Shown: one piece after another, positions 42,262 to 50,370 of the stretch
Numbering within the stretch: position 1 is the first letter of the stretch
How the letters are laid out: each line of letters starts with the position of its first letter
Notes under the pieces: model-generated
The model's input: only the letters and a program-made list of their open reading frames with translations
What the model was told of the DNA's origin: nothing
Database searches by the model: none
Made by a program: the position numbers and the translations under genes
NCBI GenBank assembly: GCA_050246115.1
Contig: JBFWWP010000010.1
Span: 96,266-160,265, forward strand
Direction: 5' to 3'
Length of the DNA stretch: 64,000 nt
DNA from: JBFWWP01 sp050246115
GTDB taxonomy: Bacteria > Planctomycetota > UBA8108 > UBA1146 > JAJFFE01

Positions 42262-43260
42262 TTGGCGGGCCGTAAGAAGAGAGCCTTGATTCTTTGTACC
42301 GGCAACTCGTGTCGCAGCCAGATGGCGGAGGCCTGGTGGCGACACCTGGGGCGGCATCGCTGGGACTGCCACTCGGCGGGATCGCACCCAGCCGGGTTCG
42401 TGCACTCCGAAGCGCTGGCGGTGTTGGCGGAGGCGGGAGTGACGCATGCCCCGGCCTCCTCGAAGTCGTGGGATGAGTTTCTCGAGCAACCTTTCGACGT
42501 GGTCGTGACCGTATGCGATGCGGCCGAGGAGGCGTGCCCCGTGTTCCCGGAGGCCGCGCGGCGCGAGCATTGGCCGTTCGAAGATCCGGCGCGGGCCGTG
42601 GGCAGCCCCGAGCACGTGCGCGGCGAGTTTCGGCGGATCTCCGCCGCGATTCGCGCGCGGGTCGAGGGCTTCCTCGCGGAGGATGCCGCCGCCCCCAGTG
42701 AAGCCATCGCGGGCTGGTTGGCACAGGCTCTCGACTTGGCGCCGGCGCGAGTGGCGCCGGAGCGCCGCGCCGAGTACGACGAGCTCACGCGACGCACCTG
42801 CGTCTTGGCGGCGAACGGTGGCTTTCGTTGGTCTTGGGTCCCCGGCGAGATCCGTGACATCTTCGGGTCCCGCGGTTGGGCGTGGAACGGCATTTACACG
42901 CTGCGGGACGAACGCACGCTCCAGTTGTACGCGGCCGCCGGACCGCCGGTTTGTGGCACGCTGGAGCTACGGGGCGGCGTCGGAACCTCGGGCATGTGCT
43001 TCGACGGTATCCTCATGAACCAGACCCTCGTGGCCGCGCCCGTGAGCGCTTGGCCAGGCTACGTCAGCTGCGACTCGGAGAGCGGGCTCGCAACCGTCGC
43101 CGGCATGGTCGTGCCCATTCGCGGCCCGTCCGGAGCACCGATCGCGGTTTGGGATCTCGACAGCACCGAACCCCTCAACCCCGCCGATCCGTTCTTCTTC
43201 GATCGCTACTTCGCCACGCTGTCTGCCGTCCTGAAACCGTTGCCGGAGGAACTCGAGTGA
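42262..43260 (+). CDS. ArsC-type LMW phosphatase/arsenate reductase fused to an fRMsr-like GAF domain
   Basis: 332 residues, two domains. The N-terminal ~140 residues are a low-molecular-weight PTP/ArsC fold with the phosphate loop Cx5R as ILCTGNSCRSQMAEAWWRHL (Cys12, Arg18). A second Cys lies in VVVTVCDAAEEACPVFP, and HWPFEDPARA is the general-acid Asp region, as in thioredoxin-coupled arsenate reductases. The C-terminal ~150 residues resemble the GAF fold of free-methionine-(R)-sulfoxide reductase: WNGIYTLRDERTLQLYAAAGPPVCGTLELRG, then GYVSCDSESG and MVVPIRGPSGAPIAVWDLDST. Two of the three fRMsr cysteines (GPPVC, VSC) appear kept. It begins with TTG at 42262 and overlaps the S4 gene by 4 bp. 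The joint function is unknown; redox repair or arsenate reduction is inferred. Confidence 0.85.
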   Translation: MAGRKKRALILCTGNSCRSQMAEAWWRHLGRHRWDCHSAGSHPAGFVHSEALAVLAEAGVTHAPASSKSWDEFLEQPFDVVVTVCDAAEEACPVFPEAARREHWPFEDPARAVGSPEHVRGEFRRISAAIRARVEGFLAEDAAAPSEAIAGWLAQALDLAPARVAPERRAEYDELTRRTCVLAANGGFRWSWVPGEIRDIFGSRGWAWNGIYTLRDERTLQLYAAAGPPVCGTLELRGGVGTSGMCFDGILMNQTLVAAPVSAWPGYVSCDSESGLATVAGMVVPIRGPSGAPIAVWDLDSTEPLNPADPFFFDRYFATLSAVLKPLPEELE

Positions 43261-43457
43261 CCGACAGGGATCGTCGCATCAAGCTGGATCAGTTCCTCAA
43301 GTGGCACGATCTGGTTCCTACCGGTGGCCAAGCGAAGATCGTCATTCAACACGGTTTGGTGAAGGTGAACGGTCAGCTGGAGACACGGCGCGGTCGTCGC
43401 CTGGGCCCTGGCGATGTGGTGGAGGTCGACGGTAAGTCCTACGAGGTCGAAGCCTGA
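43257..43457 (+). CDS. Small S4-domain RNA-binding protein (YbcJ/RlbA-like)
   Basis: 66-residue protein that is almost entirely an S4 domain: IKLDQFLKWHDLVPTGGQAKIVIQHGLVKVNGQLETRRGRRLGPGDVVEVDG. This matches the stand-alone YbcJ/YaaA(RlbA) type that binds RNA, possibly on the ribosome. The GTG at 43257 overlaps the end of the ArsC-GAF gene by 4 bp (GTGA) and has GGAGGAA 6 nt upstream, so the pair is translationally coupled. The functional reason for this pairing is not evident. Confidence 0.9.
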   Translation: MTDRDRRIKLDQFLKWHDLVPTGGQAKIVIQHGLVKVNGQLETRRGRRLGPGDVVEVDGKSYEVEA

Positions 43458-43494
43458 GTCGCCAGAGCGACCCTCCGCAGGGACGCTCCTGTCG

Positions 43495-44340
43495 TCAGTC
43501 CTTCTGAATTCGGAAGTCATCCACGGGGTCAGCGAGCGGTTCTTGGAACACGGCGTCGTCCTCGACGCGCACCGCAGTCAGATGCCCGCCCCAGGCACAG
43601 CCGCTGTCGAGTGCCACCACATCGCCTTCGCGGTGGTAGCCCAAAGCGGCCCAATGACCGAAGTAGATGCGTTCGCCGCGAGAACGGCGTTCGGGCACGC
43701 GAAACCACGGCGTGCAGTCCGGCGGCGCTTCTCGCGGCGGGCCAGCAAAGCCGACGCACAAGGAACCATCGGTCCGGCAGGTACGGATGGCGACGAACAC
43801 CTTCAGGGCAGCGGCCAGTCGGTCGTTGCCGCGCAAACCGCGGCTCCAGTTCACCGGCTGCTTGCGGTAGAGCCCTGCGAGCAGTTCTGGCGCGTCGCTG
43901 CCGCGCAATCCCGCTTCGGTCTCGCGGGCGAGCTCCTGCGCCTCTTCGACCGTCCAATCCGGGTGGAGCCCGGCGTGGACCAGGACCCAACCCGACCCCG
44001 CGCCGTGTTCGCGGTGGAGTAGCGGACGCTCCCGCAGCCACGCGATGAGTTCCTCGCCGTCGGGCGCGTCGAACACCGAGTGCATGTGATCGCGCTCGCG
44101 TGCCGGGCGCACGCCAAGGGCCGTGGCCACGAGGTGGAGGTCGTGGTTGCCGAGGACCGTTACGATGCGGTCGCCGCCGGCCTTGGCCCAGCGGAGTACT
44201 TCGAGCGATCCCGGTCCGCGGTTGATCAGGTCGCCGACCAAGAACAGGCGATCGTGCTGGCTGCGATACCCGCACTGAGCCAGCAGGATCTGAAGGGTTT
44301 CGTCGCAGCCGTGGATGTCGCCGATGACGTAGGTGGACAC
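43495..44340 (-). CDS. apaH: Symmetrical diadenosine tetraphosphate hydrolase ApaH
   Basis: 281-residue metallophosphoesterase that splits Ap4A to two ADP, limiting the stress nucleotide and decapping Np4-capped RNA. Motifs: STYVIGDIHGCDETL (metal Asp/His), LFLVGDLINRGPGSLEVLRW (GD-x-NRGP), VTVLGNHDLHLVATALG (GNHD), VLVHAGLHPDW, then FGHWAALGY and ALDSGCAWGGHLTAVR near the C-terminus; the order and spacing follow E. coli ApaH throughout. A GTG at 44340 with GAAGGAAG about 6 nt upstream is the start; the longer frame to 44700 overlaps the next gene out of frame. It is downstream of a SixA-like gene on the same strand. Confidence 0.94.
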   Translation of the reverse strand: MSTYVIGDIHGCDETLQILLAQCGYRSQHDRLFLVGDLINRGPGSLEVLRWAKAGGDRIVTVLGNHDLHLVATALGVRPARERDHMHSVFDAPDGEELIAWLRERPLLHREHGAGSGWVLVHAGLHPDWTVEEAQELARETEAGLRGSDAPELLAGLYRKQPVNWSRGLRGNDRLAAALKVFVAIRTCRTDGSLCVGFAGPPREAPPDCTPWFRVPERRSRGERIYFGHWAALGYHREGDVVALDSGCAWGGHLTAVRVEDDAVFQEPLADPVDDFRIQKD

Positions 44341-44422
44341 TGCACGCTTCCTTCGTGGTTCGAACGCTCCGCGCGGTCGCGGACCTCTCGAGGGGTAGGG
44401 TGGGTGGCGTCCGGCGCTGCGG

Positions 44423-44935
44423 TCACTCGCCGAGCCGGGCCAACATCGGTGCCTCGAGCAACCAAACGAGCCAAGCCACCGGGAGATTCTCTTCGACCTC
44501 GAGACACACGACGGATCCCCGGCGAAGGGACGTGATCGGCTCATCCAGCCGACCGCAGACGTCGGCGACGACCCAGTCGAGGTGCGGCGCGTGCCCCACG
44601 CACAGCACGCTGTCGACCTCGATTCGTGCGAGTTCCTGGCGCAACTCGTCCGGCGCCTGCTCGGCGAGAAGCGCCGCGGTGCGGTGGAGCTGCTGGGCAC
44701 TGAGGCCGAACACCTCCGCAGCGATCTCGCTGGTCTGCACGGCTCGTCGGATCGGGCTGGTGAGGATCACATCGGGGCTCACTTCGAGACGCCTCAGTCC
44801 TTGCGCGACCCGGCGCGTGACGCTCAGCCCCTCGCGACTCAACGGCTGATCCGGTCCGCTCGCGGGCGACTGCGCGGAGCCATCGGCACCCTGGGTATCG
44901 GAGGCGAATCCGGAACGCATTAGGTAGAGCCTCAT
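44423..44935 (-). CDS. SixA-like histidine-phosphatase family protein lacking the catalytic His
   Basis: 170 residues of the histidine phosphatase (phosphoglycerate mutase-like) fold, closest to the SixA phosphohistidine phosphatases by its MRLYLMR start, PLSREGLSVTRRVAQGL helix, DVILTSPIRRAVQTSEIAAEVFG (second Arg) and CVGHAPHLDWVVADV (second His). The first motif, normally RHG, is RSG here (Arg7-Ser8-Gly9), so the His that takes the phosphate is Ser. Unless this is a sequencing error the protein should be inactive or act as a binding protein. It lies upstream of apaH by 82 bp and 55 bp downstream of crcB, all on the minus strand. Confidence 0.82.
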   Translation of the reverse strand: MRLYLMRSGFASDTQGADGSAQSPASGPDQPLSREGLSVTRRVAQGLRRLEVSPDVILTSPIRRAVQTSEIAAEVFGLSAQQLHRTAALLAEQAPDELRQELARIEVDSVLCVGHAPHLDWVVADVCGRLDEPITSLRRGSVVCLEVEENLPVAWLVWLLEAPMLARLGE

Positions 44936-44990
44936 TCGACGCCTCTCGGGTCACGTCCCGGCACGGCCGCCAACGCCGCGTCCATCGGGG

Positions 44991-45377
44991 TCAGTGGCTG
45001 GCGAGCCAGCGTGCCGTGAAAACTCCGGCCGCTACCGCACCGAGGCCGAGGATCAGGTTCAGCGCTACGTTCGCGAGGGCGCGACCCCACTCGTGGCTCG
45101 CGAAGAGTTCGAACGTGTCGAGTCCGAAGGCGGAGAAGGTCGTGAACCCACCCAAGACGCCGATCAGCAGAAACGCCCGCTCTCCTTCGGACAGCGAAAG
45201 TCGGGAAGGCGCACCCGCGGCGAGTAGCCCGATCACGAAGCACCCGAGCGCGTTGACCACGAGTACGCCGGTGGGAAACGACCACCGCTCCGAGGTGCGA
45301 ATCAGCGCCAGTTGCACCAAGTAGCGCGCACTGGAGCCGAGGAAACCGCCACAGCCAGCGAGAAGCAGCTTTTCCAT
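44991..45377 (-). CDS. crcB: Fluoride channel FluC/CrcB
   Basis: 128-residue small membrane protein, four helices, that exports fluoride as an antiparallel dimer. Features: GCGGFLGSSARYLVQL near the N-terminus (GGxxGAxxRY-type), PTGVLVVNALGCFVIGLL (Asn of the pore, about 41-58), GVLGGFTTFSAFGLDTFEL (GxxGGFTTFSTF signature with the pore Phe and the central Na site, about 74-92) and a last helix NLILGLGAVAAGVFTARWL. The ATG at 45377 starts MEKLLLAGCGG; a longer frame translates spacer DNA. No fluoride riboswitch consensus was recognised upstream. Confidence 0.95.
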   Translation of the reverse strand: MEKLLLAGCGGFLGSSARYLVQLALIRTSERWSFPTGVLVVNALGCFVIGLLAAGAPSRLSLSEGERAFLLIGVLGGFTTFSAFGLDTFELFASHEWGRALANVALNLILGLGAVAAGVFTARWLASH

Positions 45378-45649
45378 CTTCGCGAGAGCTTCCCAGCAGG
45401 CGTTGCTCGGACCCGGCGCCGGCCGTTGGGGGGAATCGAACTCCGACCCGCCGCGGCATGGTTTCAAGGCGACCGGGTGGTGTCAAGGCGGGCCCGGCAC
45501 GGGTTGGCGACGGCGCCCCCCCCGAACGTTCGCAGATTCCCTCGCGTCGCGTGGGCTCCGTGGCTCAGAATCCCCGTTTCGCTTCGACGACACTTCCGGC
45601 ACCGACGGGTGGCGGGACCGCGGCGAGACACCCCGGACGGAGCACTCGA
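45378..45649. other. Divergent spacer between crcB and the MFS gene
   Basis: No gene. The minus strand of about 45383-45475 has tRNA-Ser-like pieces (CTTGAAA, then GGAGTTCGATTCC) but the stems do not pair. I treat it as chance or a decayed tRNA. Promoters of crcB and the MFS gene should be here. Confidence 0.4.
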
Positions 45650-46858
45650 ATGCGCGGTCTCGACCGTGTCGAGCGGTACACCTATCACTTCCACGTGCGC
45701 GCCGCGCTGGCGGAGGGGCTGTTCACCAGCGTGTTGTGGACCGCCACCGACGTGGCGGCCAAGAACCTGCATGCGGGGTGGTTCGAGATCATGCTGCTGA
45801 GCATGGCACCGGGCGTCGTGCAGCTCCTGTCGCTGTTCGTCGCCAACCACCTGGCGTCCGTCGACCGCCGTAAGCTGATGATGGGAGCCGCGTTCCTCGG
45901 GAGGCTGCCGCTCCTGGCGGTCCTCTTCACCCACGACATCTGGGTCTTCCTCACTCTGGTTACGATCCAATCCTTCTCGCAGGTTCCGGTGATCGCCGTG
46001 TGGAATGCGCTCTTGCGTGCGAACTACACCGATTCGAAGCGCGGCACGCTGTTTGGTCGGGCTTCGCAGTACTCGTCGCTGCTGGCCGGGGCCGGTGCCA
46101 TCGGCGCGGGCGTGTGGCTCGACCACGACCCCGACGCGGTCCGGTGGATCTACCCGGGTGCGGCCGGCTTCGGGGTGCTGGCGTGTTGGTGGTTCGCGCG
46201 CGTTCAAGTCCGACCCGGCTTCGCCGCCACGGCCGCGGGTCCGGACGCCGGCGCGCTCTTCACGATTCGCCAGGTACTCGTACGGGATCGCGACTTCCGG
46301 TGGTTCCAGGTCGGCTTCTTCTTCTATGGTCTGGCGTTCATGGCTGGCGCCACGGCCCTGCCGTTGTTCGCCGCCAACGATTTGGCGCTCACCAACACCC
46401 AAATGCTCGGAGCGCGGGCGCTGTTCGGACTGTGCCTGATGCTCGGCACGCCCCTCATGGGGCGCGTCATGGACCGAATCGGGCCGGCGCGCCTGGCCGC
46501 CCGGTGCTACCTCATCTTGCTGGTGTTCTCCATCACCGTGCTTCACATCACGGACTGGCGCATGTACTTCGTGGCGCAGGTCATCTATGGCTTCGCGATG
46601 GCGGGCGTCCACATCGCTTGGAACATGGGTCCCATCACGTTGGCCCCGGCGCGCGAGGCGGCCCGGTACATGGGGGTGCACATGGCCCTCGTCGGGGCTC
46701 GCGCGCTGATCGGGCACCCGATCGGTGGATTCGTCATTGCCGTGACGGCCGAACCGCGCTACGTGTTCTTCTTCAGTCTCGTCTTCTTCGGTACCGCGGC
46801 CTGGGTCATGCGGCGTCTCGCGAACCAGCGGGACGCAAGGAACGAGGGGCACTCTTGA
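45650..46858 (+). CDS. Major facilitator superfamily transporter
   Basis: 402-residue integral membrane protein with about 12 hydrophobic segments, split into two six-helix halves by a short loop near residue 200-215 (FTIRQVLVRDRDFRWFQVGFF). MFS-like loops are seen: DRRKLMMGAAFLGRLPLLA after helix 2 and GTPLMGRVMDRIGPARLAARCYL after helix 8. The N-terminal extension HFHVRAALAEGLFTSV is typical of MFS members found beside redox enzymes in this phylum, though substrate cannot be told. The ATG at 45650 has ACGGAG 8 nt upstream. Its stop overlaps the start of the flavoprotein gene by 3 bp (TTGA), so both are one operon. Confidence 0.85.
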   Translation: MRGLDRVERYTYHFHVRAALAEGLFTSVLWTATDVAAKNLHAGWFEIMLLSMAPGVVQLLSLFVANHLASVDRRKLMMGAAFLGRLPLLAVLFTHDIWVFLTLVTIQSFSQVPVIAVWNALLRANYTDSKRGTLFGRASQYSSLLAGAGAIGAGVWLDHDPDAVRWIYPGAAGFGVLACWWFARVQVRPGFAATAAGPDAGALFTIRQVLVRDRDFRWFQVGFFFYGLAFMAGATALPLFAANDLALTNTQMLGARALFGLCLMLGTPLMGRVMDRIGPARLAARCYLILLVFSITVLHITDWRMYFVAQVIYGFAMAGVHIAWNMGPITLAPAREAARYMGVHMALVGARALIGHPIGGFVIAVTAEPRYVFFFSLVFFGTAAWVMRRLANQRDARNEGHS

Positions 46859-48468
46859 GCCTGATCTATCGGAACCTCAGTTTGTCGCTGAGTCACGACG
46901 AGACCGAACTGCCGGCGATCCTGGCACGGCGCCTGAAGCTGCGCCCCGGTCAGCGAATCACCGATTGGGAGATTCTGCGCAAGTCGCTCGACAGTCGTCG
47001 CGGGCGGCGCCCACGCTACAACTACACCGTGCGCGTGGCGCTCGAGGCCTCTCTCGAGGCCGCCCTGTTACGTCGCCCCAGGAGCCCTGTCGTTCCCTAC
47101 GAGGCGCCCGCCAAGCCCGAGATCCCGCGTCTGGGCTTGCACGGCGGCGTTCGACCGGTCGTCGTCGGCGCTGGACCGGCGGGCCTGTTCGCCGCCTATC
47201 GTTTGGCGCAGGCCGGGTGTCCACCCATCGTGCTCGAGCGCGGGCCCGAGGTGACGAATCGATCGAAGCGGTGGTACGCGTTTCTCAAGGGGGCGCCGTT
47301 CGACCCGGAGTGCAATCTGCTGTTCGGAGAGGGCGGGGCCGGTACGTATTCCGATGGCAAGCTCTACACGCGAGTGCACGACCCGCGGGTTGGCGAAGTG
47401 ATTCGGGCGCTGCTCGACGCGGGTGCTCCGCGCGAGATCGGCTATGCAGCGAAGCCTCACATTGGCAGCAACCTCTTGCCCGCGATCGTCCGCAACTTGC
47501 GCAAGCAACTCATCGAGCGGGGGGTCGAGTTCCGCTTCGACGCCAAGGTCGTCGATGTCGCGGTCGAGACTTTCGGGAACGGGCGTCGGCTGGTCGGGGT
47601 GCGCACCGAGGATGGGGCAGAAGTGTCGGCAACGGCGGTGTTCTTGGCTCCGGGTCACTCGGCGCGGGACACGTACCGCATGCTGGCGGCGCGCGGGATA
47701 CCGCTCGTGCCCAAGCCATTCCAAATGGGGGTTCGGGTCGAGCATCCGCAGCTCGACATCGACCGGCTTCAGTACGGCGAGGCCAGTGGCCATCCCCAGC
47801 TTCCGCCCGCGGAGTATCAGTGGGTGGTCTCGCGCGCGGCCGGCGACGTCTTCAGTTTTTGTATGTGCCCGGGCGGCGAGATCCTGCCGGCCACGGAGCG
47901 AGCGGGGTTCATTTGCGTGAACGGTGCGTCACGGCACCAGCGGATCGGTCCCCACGCCAACAGTGGGTTCGTCGTGACCGTCGAACCCGCCGAGTTCGGC
48001 GCGAGTGATCCGCTCGCCGGGCTGCTCCTGCAGGAACAGGTCGAGCAACGCGCGGCACGACTCGCGACGGCCGATTTTGGGGCTCCGGCACTGCGGTTGC
48101 GCGACTTCCTGGCACAGCGGATCTCGTCGTCCCTTCCCGAGAGTTCCTATCCTCTCGCATTGACGCCGGCTCCGTTCGAGGAGTTCCTTCCCGAGCGCGT
48201 CGTCGAGTCGGTGCGCGATGGCCTTTTCGAGCTCACCCGGCGGCACCCGGTTCTCGGTGGCGAGCAGGCGCTGGTCGTCGGCCCAGAGTCGCGATCATCC
48301 AGTCCGGTGCGCATTCCGCGGGACGAAAACACGTATCAGGTCGACGGGTTCGGTGGCCTCATTCCGCTCGGCGAAGGCGCGGGCTATGCCGGCGGGATCT
48401 TGTCCGCAGCCATCGACGGGTTGCGCGGCGCCGAAGCGTGGGTCACGCTCGAGGCCGCGCGCCGTTGA
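46855..48468 (+). CDS. FAD-dependent dehydrogenase of the COG2509 type
   Basis: 537-residue cytoplasmic flavoprotein. An N-terminal ~95-residue domain (LSLIYRNLSLSLSHDETELPAILARRLKL...WEILRKSLDSRR) is typical of the uncharacterised NAD(FAD)-utilising dehydrogenases of COG2509. The FAD motif GAGPAGLFAAYRLAQAG follows near 107, with VLERGPEV after it. Other marks: LLFGEGGAGTYSDGKLYTRV near 160, KPHIGSNLLP near 203, VFLAPGHSARDTYRML near 265, FCMCPGGEI near 340 and a second FAD-contact GFGGLIPLGEGAGYAGGI near 500. It starts at TTG 46855, with GAGGGG upstream, overlapping the MFS stop. The reaction is unknown. Confidence 0.87.
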   Translation: MSLIYRNLSLSLSHDETELPAILARRLKLRPGQRITDWEILRKSLDSRRGRRPRYNYTVRVALEASLEAALLRRPRSPVVPYEAPAKPEIPRLGLHGGVRPVVVGAGPAGLFAAYRLAQAGCPPIVLERGPEVTNRSKRWYAFLKGAPFDPECNLLFGEGGAGTYSDGKLYTRVHDPRVGEVIRALLDAGAPREIGYAAKPHIGSNLLPAIVRNLRKQLIERGVEFRFDAKVVDVAVETFGNGRRLVGVRTEDGAEVSATAVFLAPGHSARDTYRMLAARGIPLVPKPFQMGVRVEHPQLDIDRLQYGEASGHPQLPPAEYQWVVSRAAGDVFSFCMCPGGEILPATERAGFICVNGASRHQRIGPHANSGFVVTVEPAEFGASDPLAGLLLQEQVEQRAARLATADFGAPALRLRDFLAQRISSSLPESSYPLALTPAPFEEFLPERVVESVRDGLFELTRRHPVLGGEQALVVGPESRSSSPVRIPRDENTYQVDGFGGLIPLGEGAGYAGGILSAAIDGLRGAEAWVTLEAARR

Positions 48469-48531
48469 GCTGCGGTCGCGCGCGGGCACACGGGGAGGCT
48501 CGAGCAAAGGGGGCGATCGGTGGCTCAATGT

Positions 48532-48637
48532 GGATCGGGCCCTGAGCGGATCGGGCACTGAGCGGATCGGGCACTGCGCGGATCGGGCACTGCGCGGATC
48601 GGGCACTGAGCGGATCGGGCACTGAGCGGATCGGGTA
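48532..48637 (+). repeat. 16-bp tandem repeat, about 6.6 copies
   Basis: The unit GGATCGGGCACTGAGC is repeated without gaps from 48532; two copies have GCGC for GAGC and the first has GGGCCC for GGGCAC. It ends at the first possible ATG (48637) of the methyltransferase gene, so copy-number change would alter the leader or, if that ATG is used, sit directly before it. Confidence 0.93.
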
Positions 48638-48672
48638 TGCAGCAGATCGAGAACAGCGCAGCGGAAGGCGTC

Positions 48673-49518
48673 ATGACTCGTTTGGAGAACGGCTACGAGC
48701 TGATCGACTCCGGTCAGCAGATGAAGCTCGAGCGCTTTGGGCCCTACGTGCTCGCGCGGCCCGCGGCGCAGGCGGTGTGGGCGCAGTCAGCAGCCTCGGC
48801 GTGGCGGGGGGCAGACGCCACGTTCACCCGCGAGTCGAGTGGCACTGGCACCTGGGAGTTCCAACGAACGCTACCGCTCGAGTGGGACATGAACTCCTGC
48901 GGTTTGACGTGGCGGCTGCGGCGCAACGACTTTGGTCACGTCGGCATCTTCCCGGAGCAGGAGCCCTGCTGGCGTTGGATCCGAGAACAGGTCCAGCACG
49001 CCCGAGGCGCGTCCGAGGTCTTGAACTTGTTCGGCTACACCGGGGGCAGCACCCTGAGTGCCGCGGCTGCCGGCGCGCGCGTCGTCCACTTGGATGCCTC
49101 GAAGACCAGCGTCAAAGCGGCGCGCGACAACGCCGAGCTCTCCGGCCTCGCGGAGCGTCCGATTCGTTGGATCGTCGAGGACGCGGTGCGCTTCGTCGAT
49201 CGCGAGCTGCGGCGCGAGCGGCGCTACAGCGGCATTGTTCTCGATCCCCCGAGCTATGGGCGTGGAGCTCGCGGTGAGACCTGGAAGATCGAGGACGACA
49301 TGCTGCCGTTTCTCGAGAAGTGTTGTCGATTGCTGGACACCGGCCCGGCCTTCGTGCTGCTCAGCAGTCACTCGCCGGGTTTCACGCCGATCGTCCTCGC
49401 CAACCTGCTCGCAGGCTTTCTCGACGGGCCGATCGAATCCGGCGAGATGGTCGTTCACGAGGCGAGTGGTCGTCCGCTGCCCGCGGGGGCCTACGCACGC
49501 TGGCGGCGTGTTCCATGA
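48673..49518 (+). CDS. Class I SAM-dependent (rRNA) methyltransferase, RlmI/RlmK-like
   Basis: 281 residues from the ATG at 48673 (GGAAGG just upstream); an ATG at 48637 would add 12 residues directly after a tandem repeat. A beta-rich N-terminal part (GQQMKLERFGPYVLARPAAQAVWAQS) precedes a Rossmann methyltransferase fold: motif I VLNLFGYTGGSTLSAAAAGA with VVHLDASKTSVKAARDNAELSGL (SAM ribose Asp), and the catalytic IVLDPPSYGRGARGETWKIEDD block. This is the pattern of RlmI/RlmK 23S rRNA methyltransferases without their PUA domain. The exact target nucleotide is unknown. It overlaps the SpoU gene by 4 bp (ATGA), so two RNA methyltransferases are co-translated. Confidence 0.87.
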   Translation: MTRLENGYELIDSGQQMKLERFGPYVLARPAAQAVWAQSAASAWRGADATFTRESSGTGTWEFQRTLPLEWDMNSCGLTWRLRRNDFGHVGIFPEQEPCWRWIREQVQHARGASEVLNLFGYTGGSTLSAAAAGARVVHLDASKTSVKAARDNAELSGLAERPIRWIVEDAVRFVDRELRRERRYSGIVLDPPSYGRGARGETWKIEDDMLPFLEKCCRLLDTGPAFVLLSSHSPGFTPIVLANLLAGFLDGPIESGEMVVHEASGRPLPAGAYARWRRVP

Positions 49519-50324
49519 GCGAGGTGTTGACCAGCGTCCAGAATCCGCGGGTCAAGCGCGTGGTGCGGCTGCGTGACCGTCGCGCGCGCGATCAAGAAGG
49601 CGTGTTCGTCATCGAAGGATACCGCGAGATCCTGCGCGCGGTCGAGCAACGGCTGCCGATCCAGGATCTGTTCACCTGCGCGGAACTCTTCCTCGGCGAG
49701 AACGAAGGGGCGTTGATCGCGGGGGCAGTGGCGCACTGCGGCGCCGTGCCCTGTGCCACCGCGCGCACCGTGTTCCAGAAGATGTCCTATCGAGATCGTC
49801 CCGACGGCTTGCTCGCCATCGCACCGCAGCCGAACTGGAGCCTGAGCCGACTGCCGCTGGGTGAGCGTCCGCTCTACGTGGTCGCGACCTCCATCGAGAA
49901 GCCCGGGAACCTGGGCACGATCCTACGCTCGTCGGACGCGGTGGGGGTGACGGGGGTGATCGTTTGCGATCCGGTGACCGACATCTTCAACCCGAACGTC
50001 GTGCGGGCGAGCGTGGGTACTTTGTTCACGGTGCCGATTGCTGTCGCCAGCACTGCGGCAACACTGGCGTGGCTGCGCGCGCAAGGGGTGTGGCTGGTCG
50101 CGACCTCGCCCGCGGCCAGTACCGACTACAGCGACGTCGACCTCACGCGCGCCTGCGCGATCATCCTCGGCAGCGAGCAATATGGGCTACCGGAAGAGTG
50201 GCTCGCGGGGACCGATCAACAGGTCCGGATTCCCATGCACGGCCGAGCCGACTCGATCAACGTCGCGATGGCGGCGACCGTGCTGACTTTCGAGGCCCAG
50301 CGACAACGTCGCGGTGCGCGCTGA
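49515..50324 (+). CDS. TrmH/SpoU family RNA 2'-O-methyltransferase
   Basis: 269-residue knotted (SPOUT) methyltransferase for rRNA or tRNA ribose. The N-terminal substrate-binding domain begins VLTSVQNPRVKRVVRLRDRRARDQEGVFVIEGYREILRA and has QKMSYRDRPDGLLAI, as in RlmB/TsnR relatives. The SpoU domain has motif 1 IEKPGNLGTILRSSDAVGV (catalytic Asn/Arg), NPNVVRASVGTLFTVPI, motif 2 AIILGSEQYGLPEEW and motif 3 VRIPMHGRADSINVAMAATVL. It starts with the ATG at 49515 inside the previous gene's stop. The substrate site is not predictable from this alone. Confidence 0.93.
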   Translation: MSEVLTSVQNPRVKRVVRLRDRRARDQEGVFVIEGYREILRAVEQRLPIQDLFTCAELFLGENEGALIAGAVAHCGAVPCATARTVFQKMSYRDRPDGLLAIAPQPNWSLSRLPLGERPLYVVATSIEKPGNLGTILRSSDAVGVTGVIVCDPVTDIFNPNVVRASVGTLFTVPIAVASTAATLAWLRAQGVWLVATSPAASTDYSDVDLTRACAIILGSEQYGLPEEWLAGTDQQVRIPMHGRADSINVAMAATVLTFEAQRQRRGAR

Positions 50325-50370
50325 GTGTTCGCAGGGCCTGGTCCGTGCTGGGCCACGTCGGCGTCGGCGC

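Noticed and set aside
45383..45475. Possible tRNA-Ser(UGA) or tRNA-Sec on the minus strand
   Set aside because: CTTGAAA and GGAGTTCGATTCC resemble tRNA parts and the outer ends nearly pair (GCCGTCG/CAACGGC), but the anticodon stem and two T-stem pairs fail. The loop would be UGA, not the UCA anticodon of tRNA-Sec. At best a decayed tRNA.
48532..48637. CRISPR-like array
   Set aside because: The units are 16 bp and directly adjacent with no spacers; this is a simple tandem repeat. No cas genes are present.
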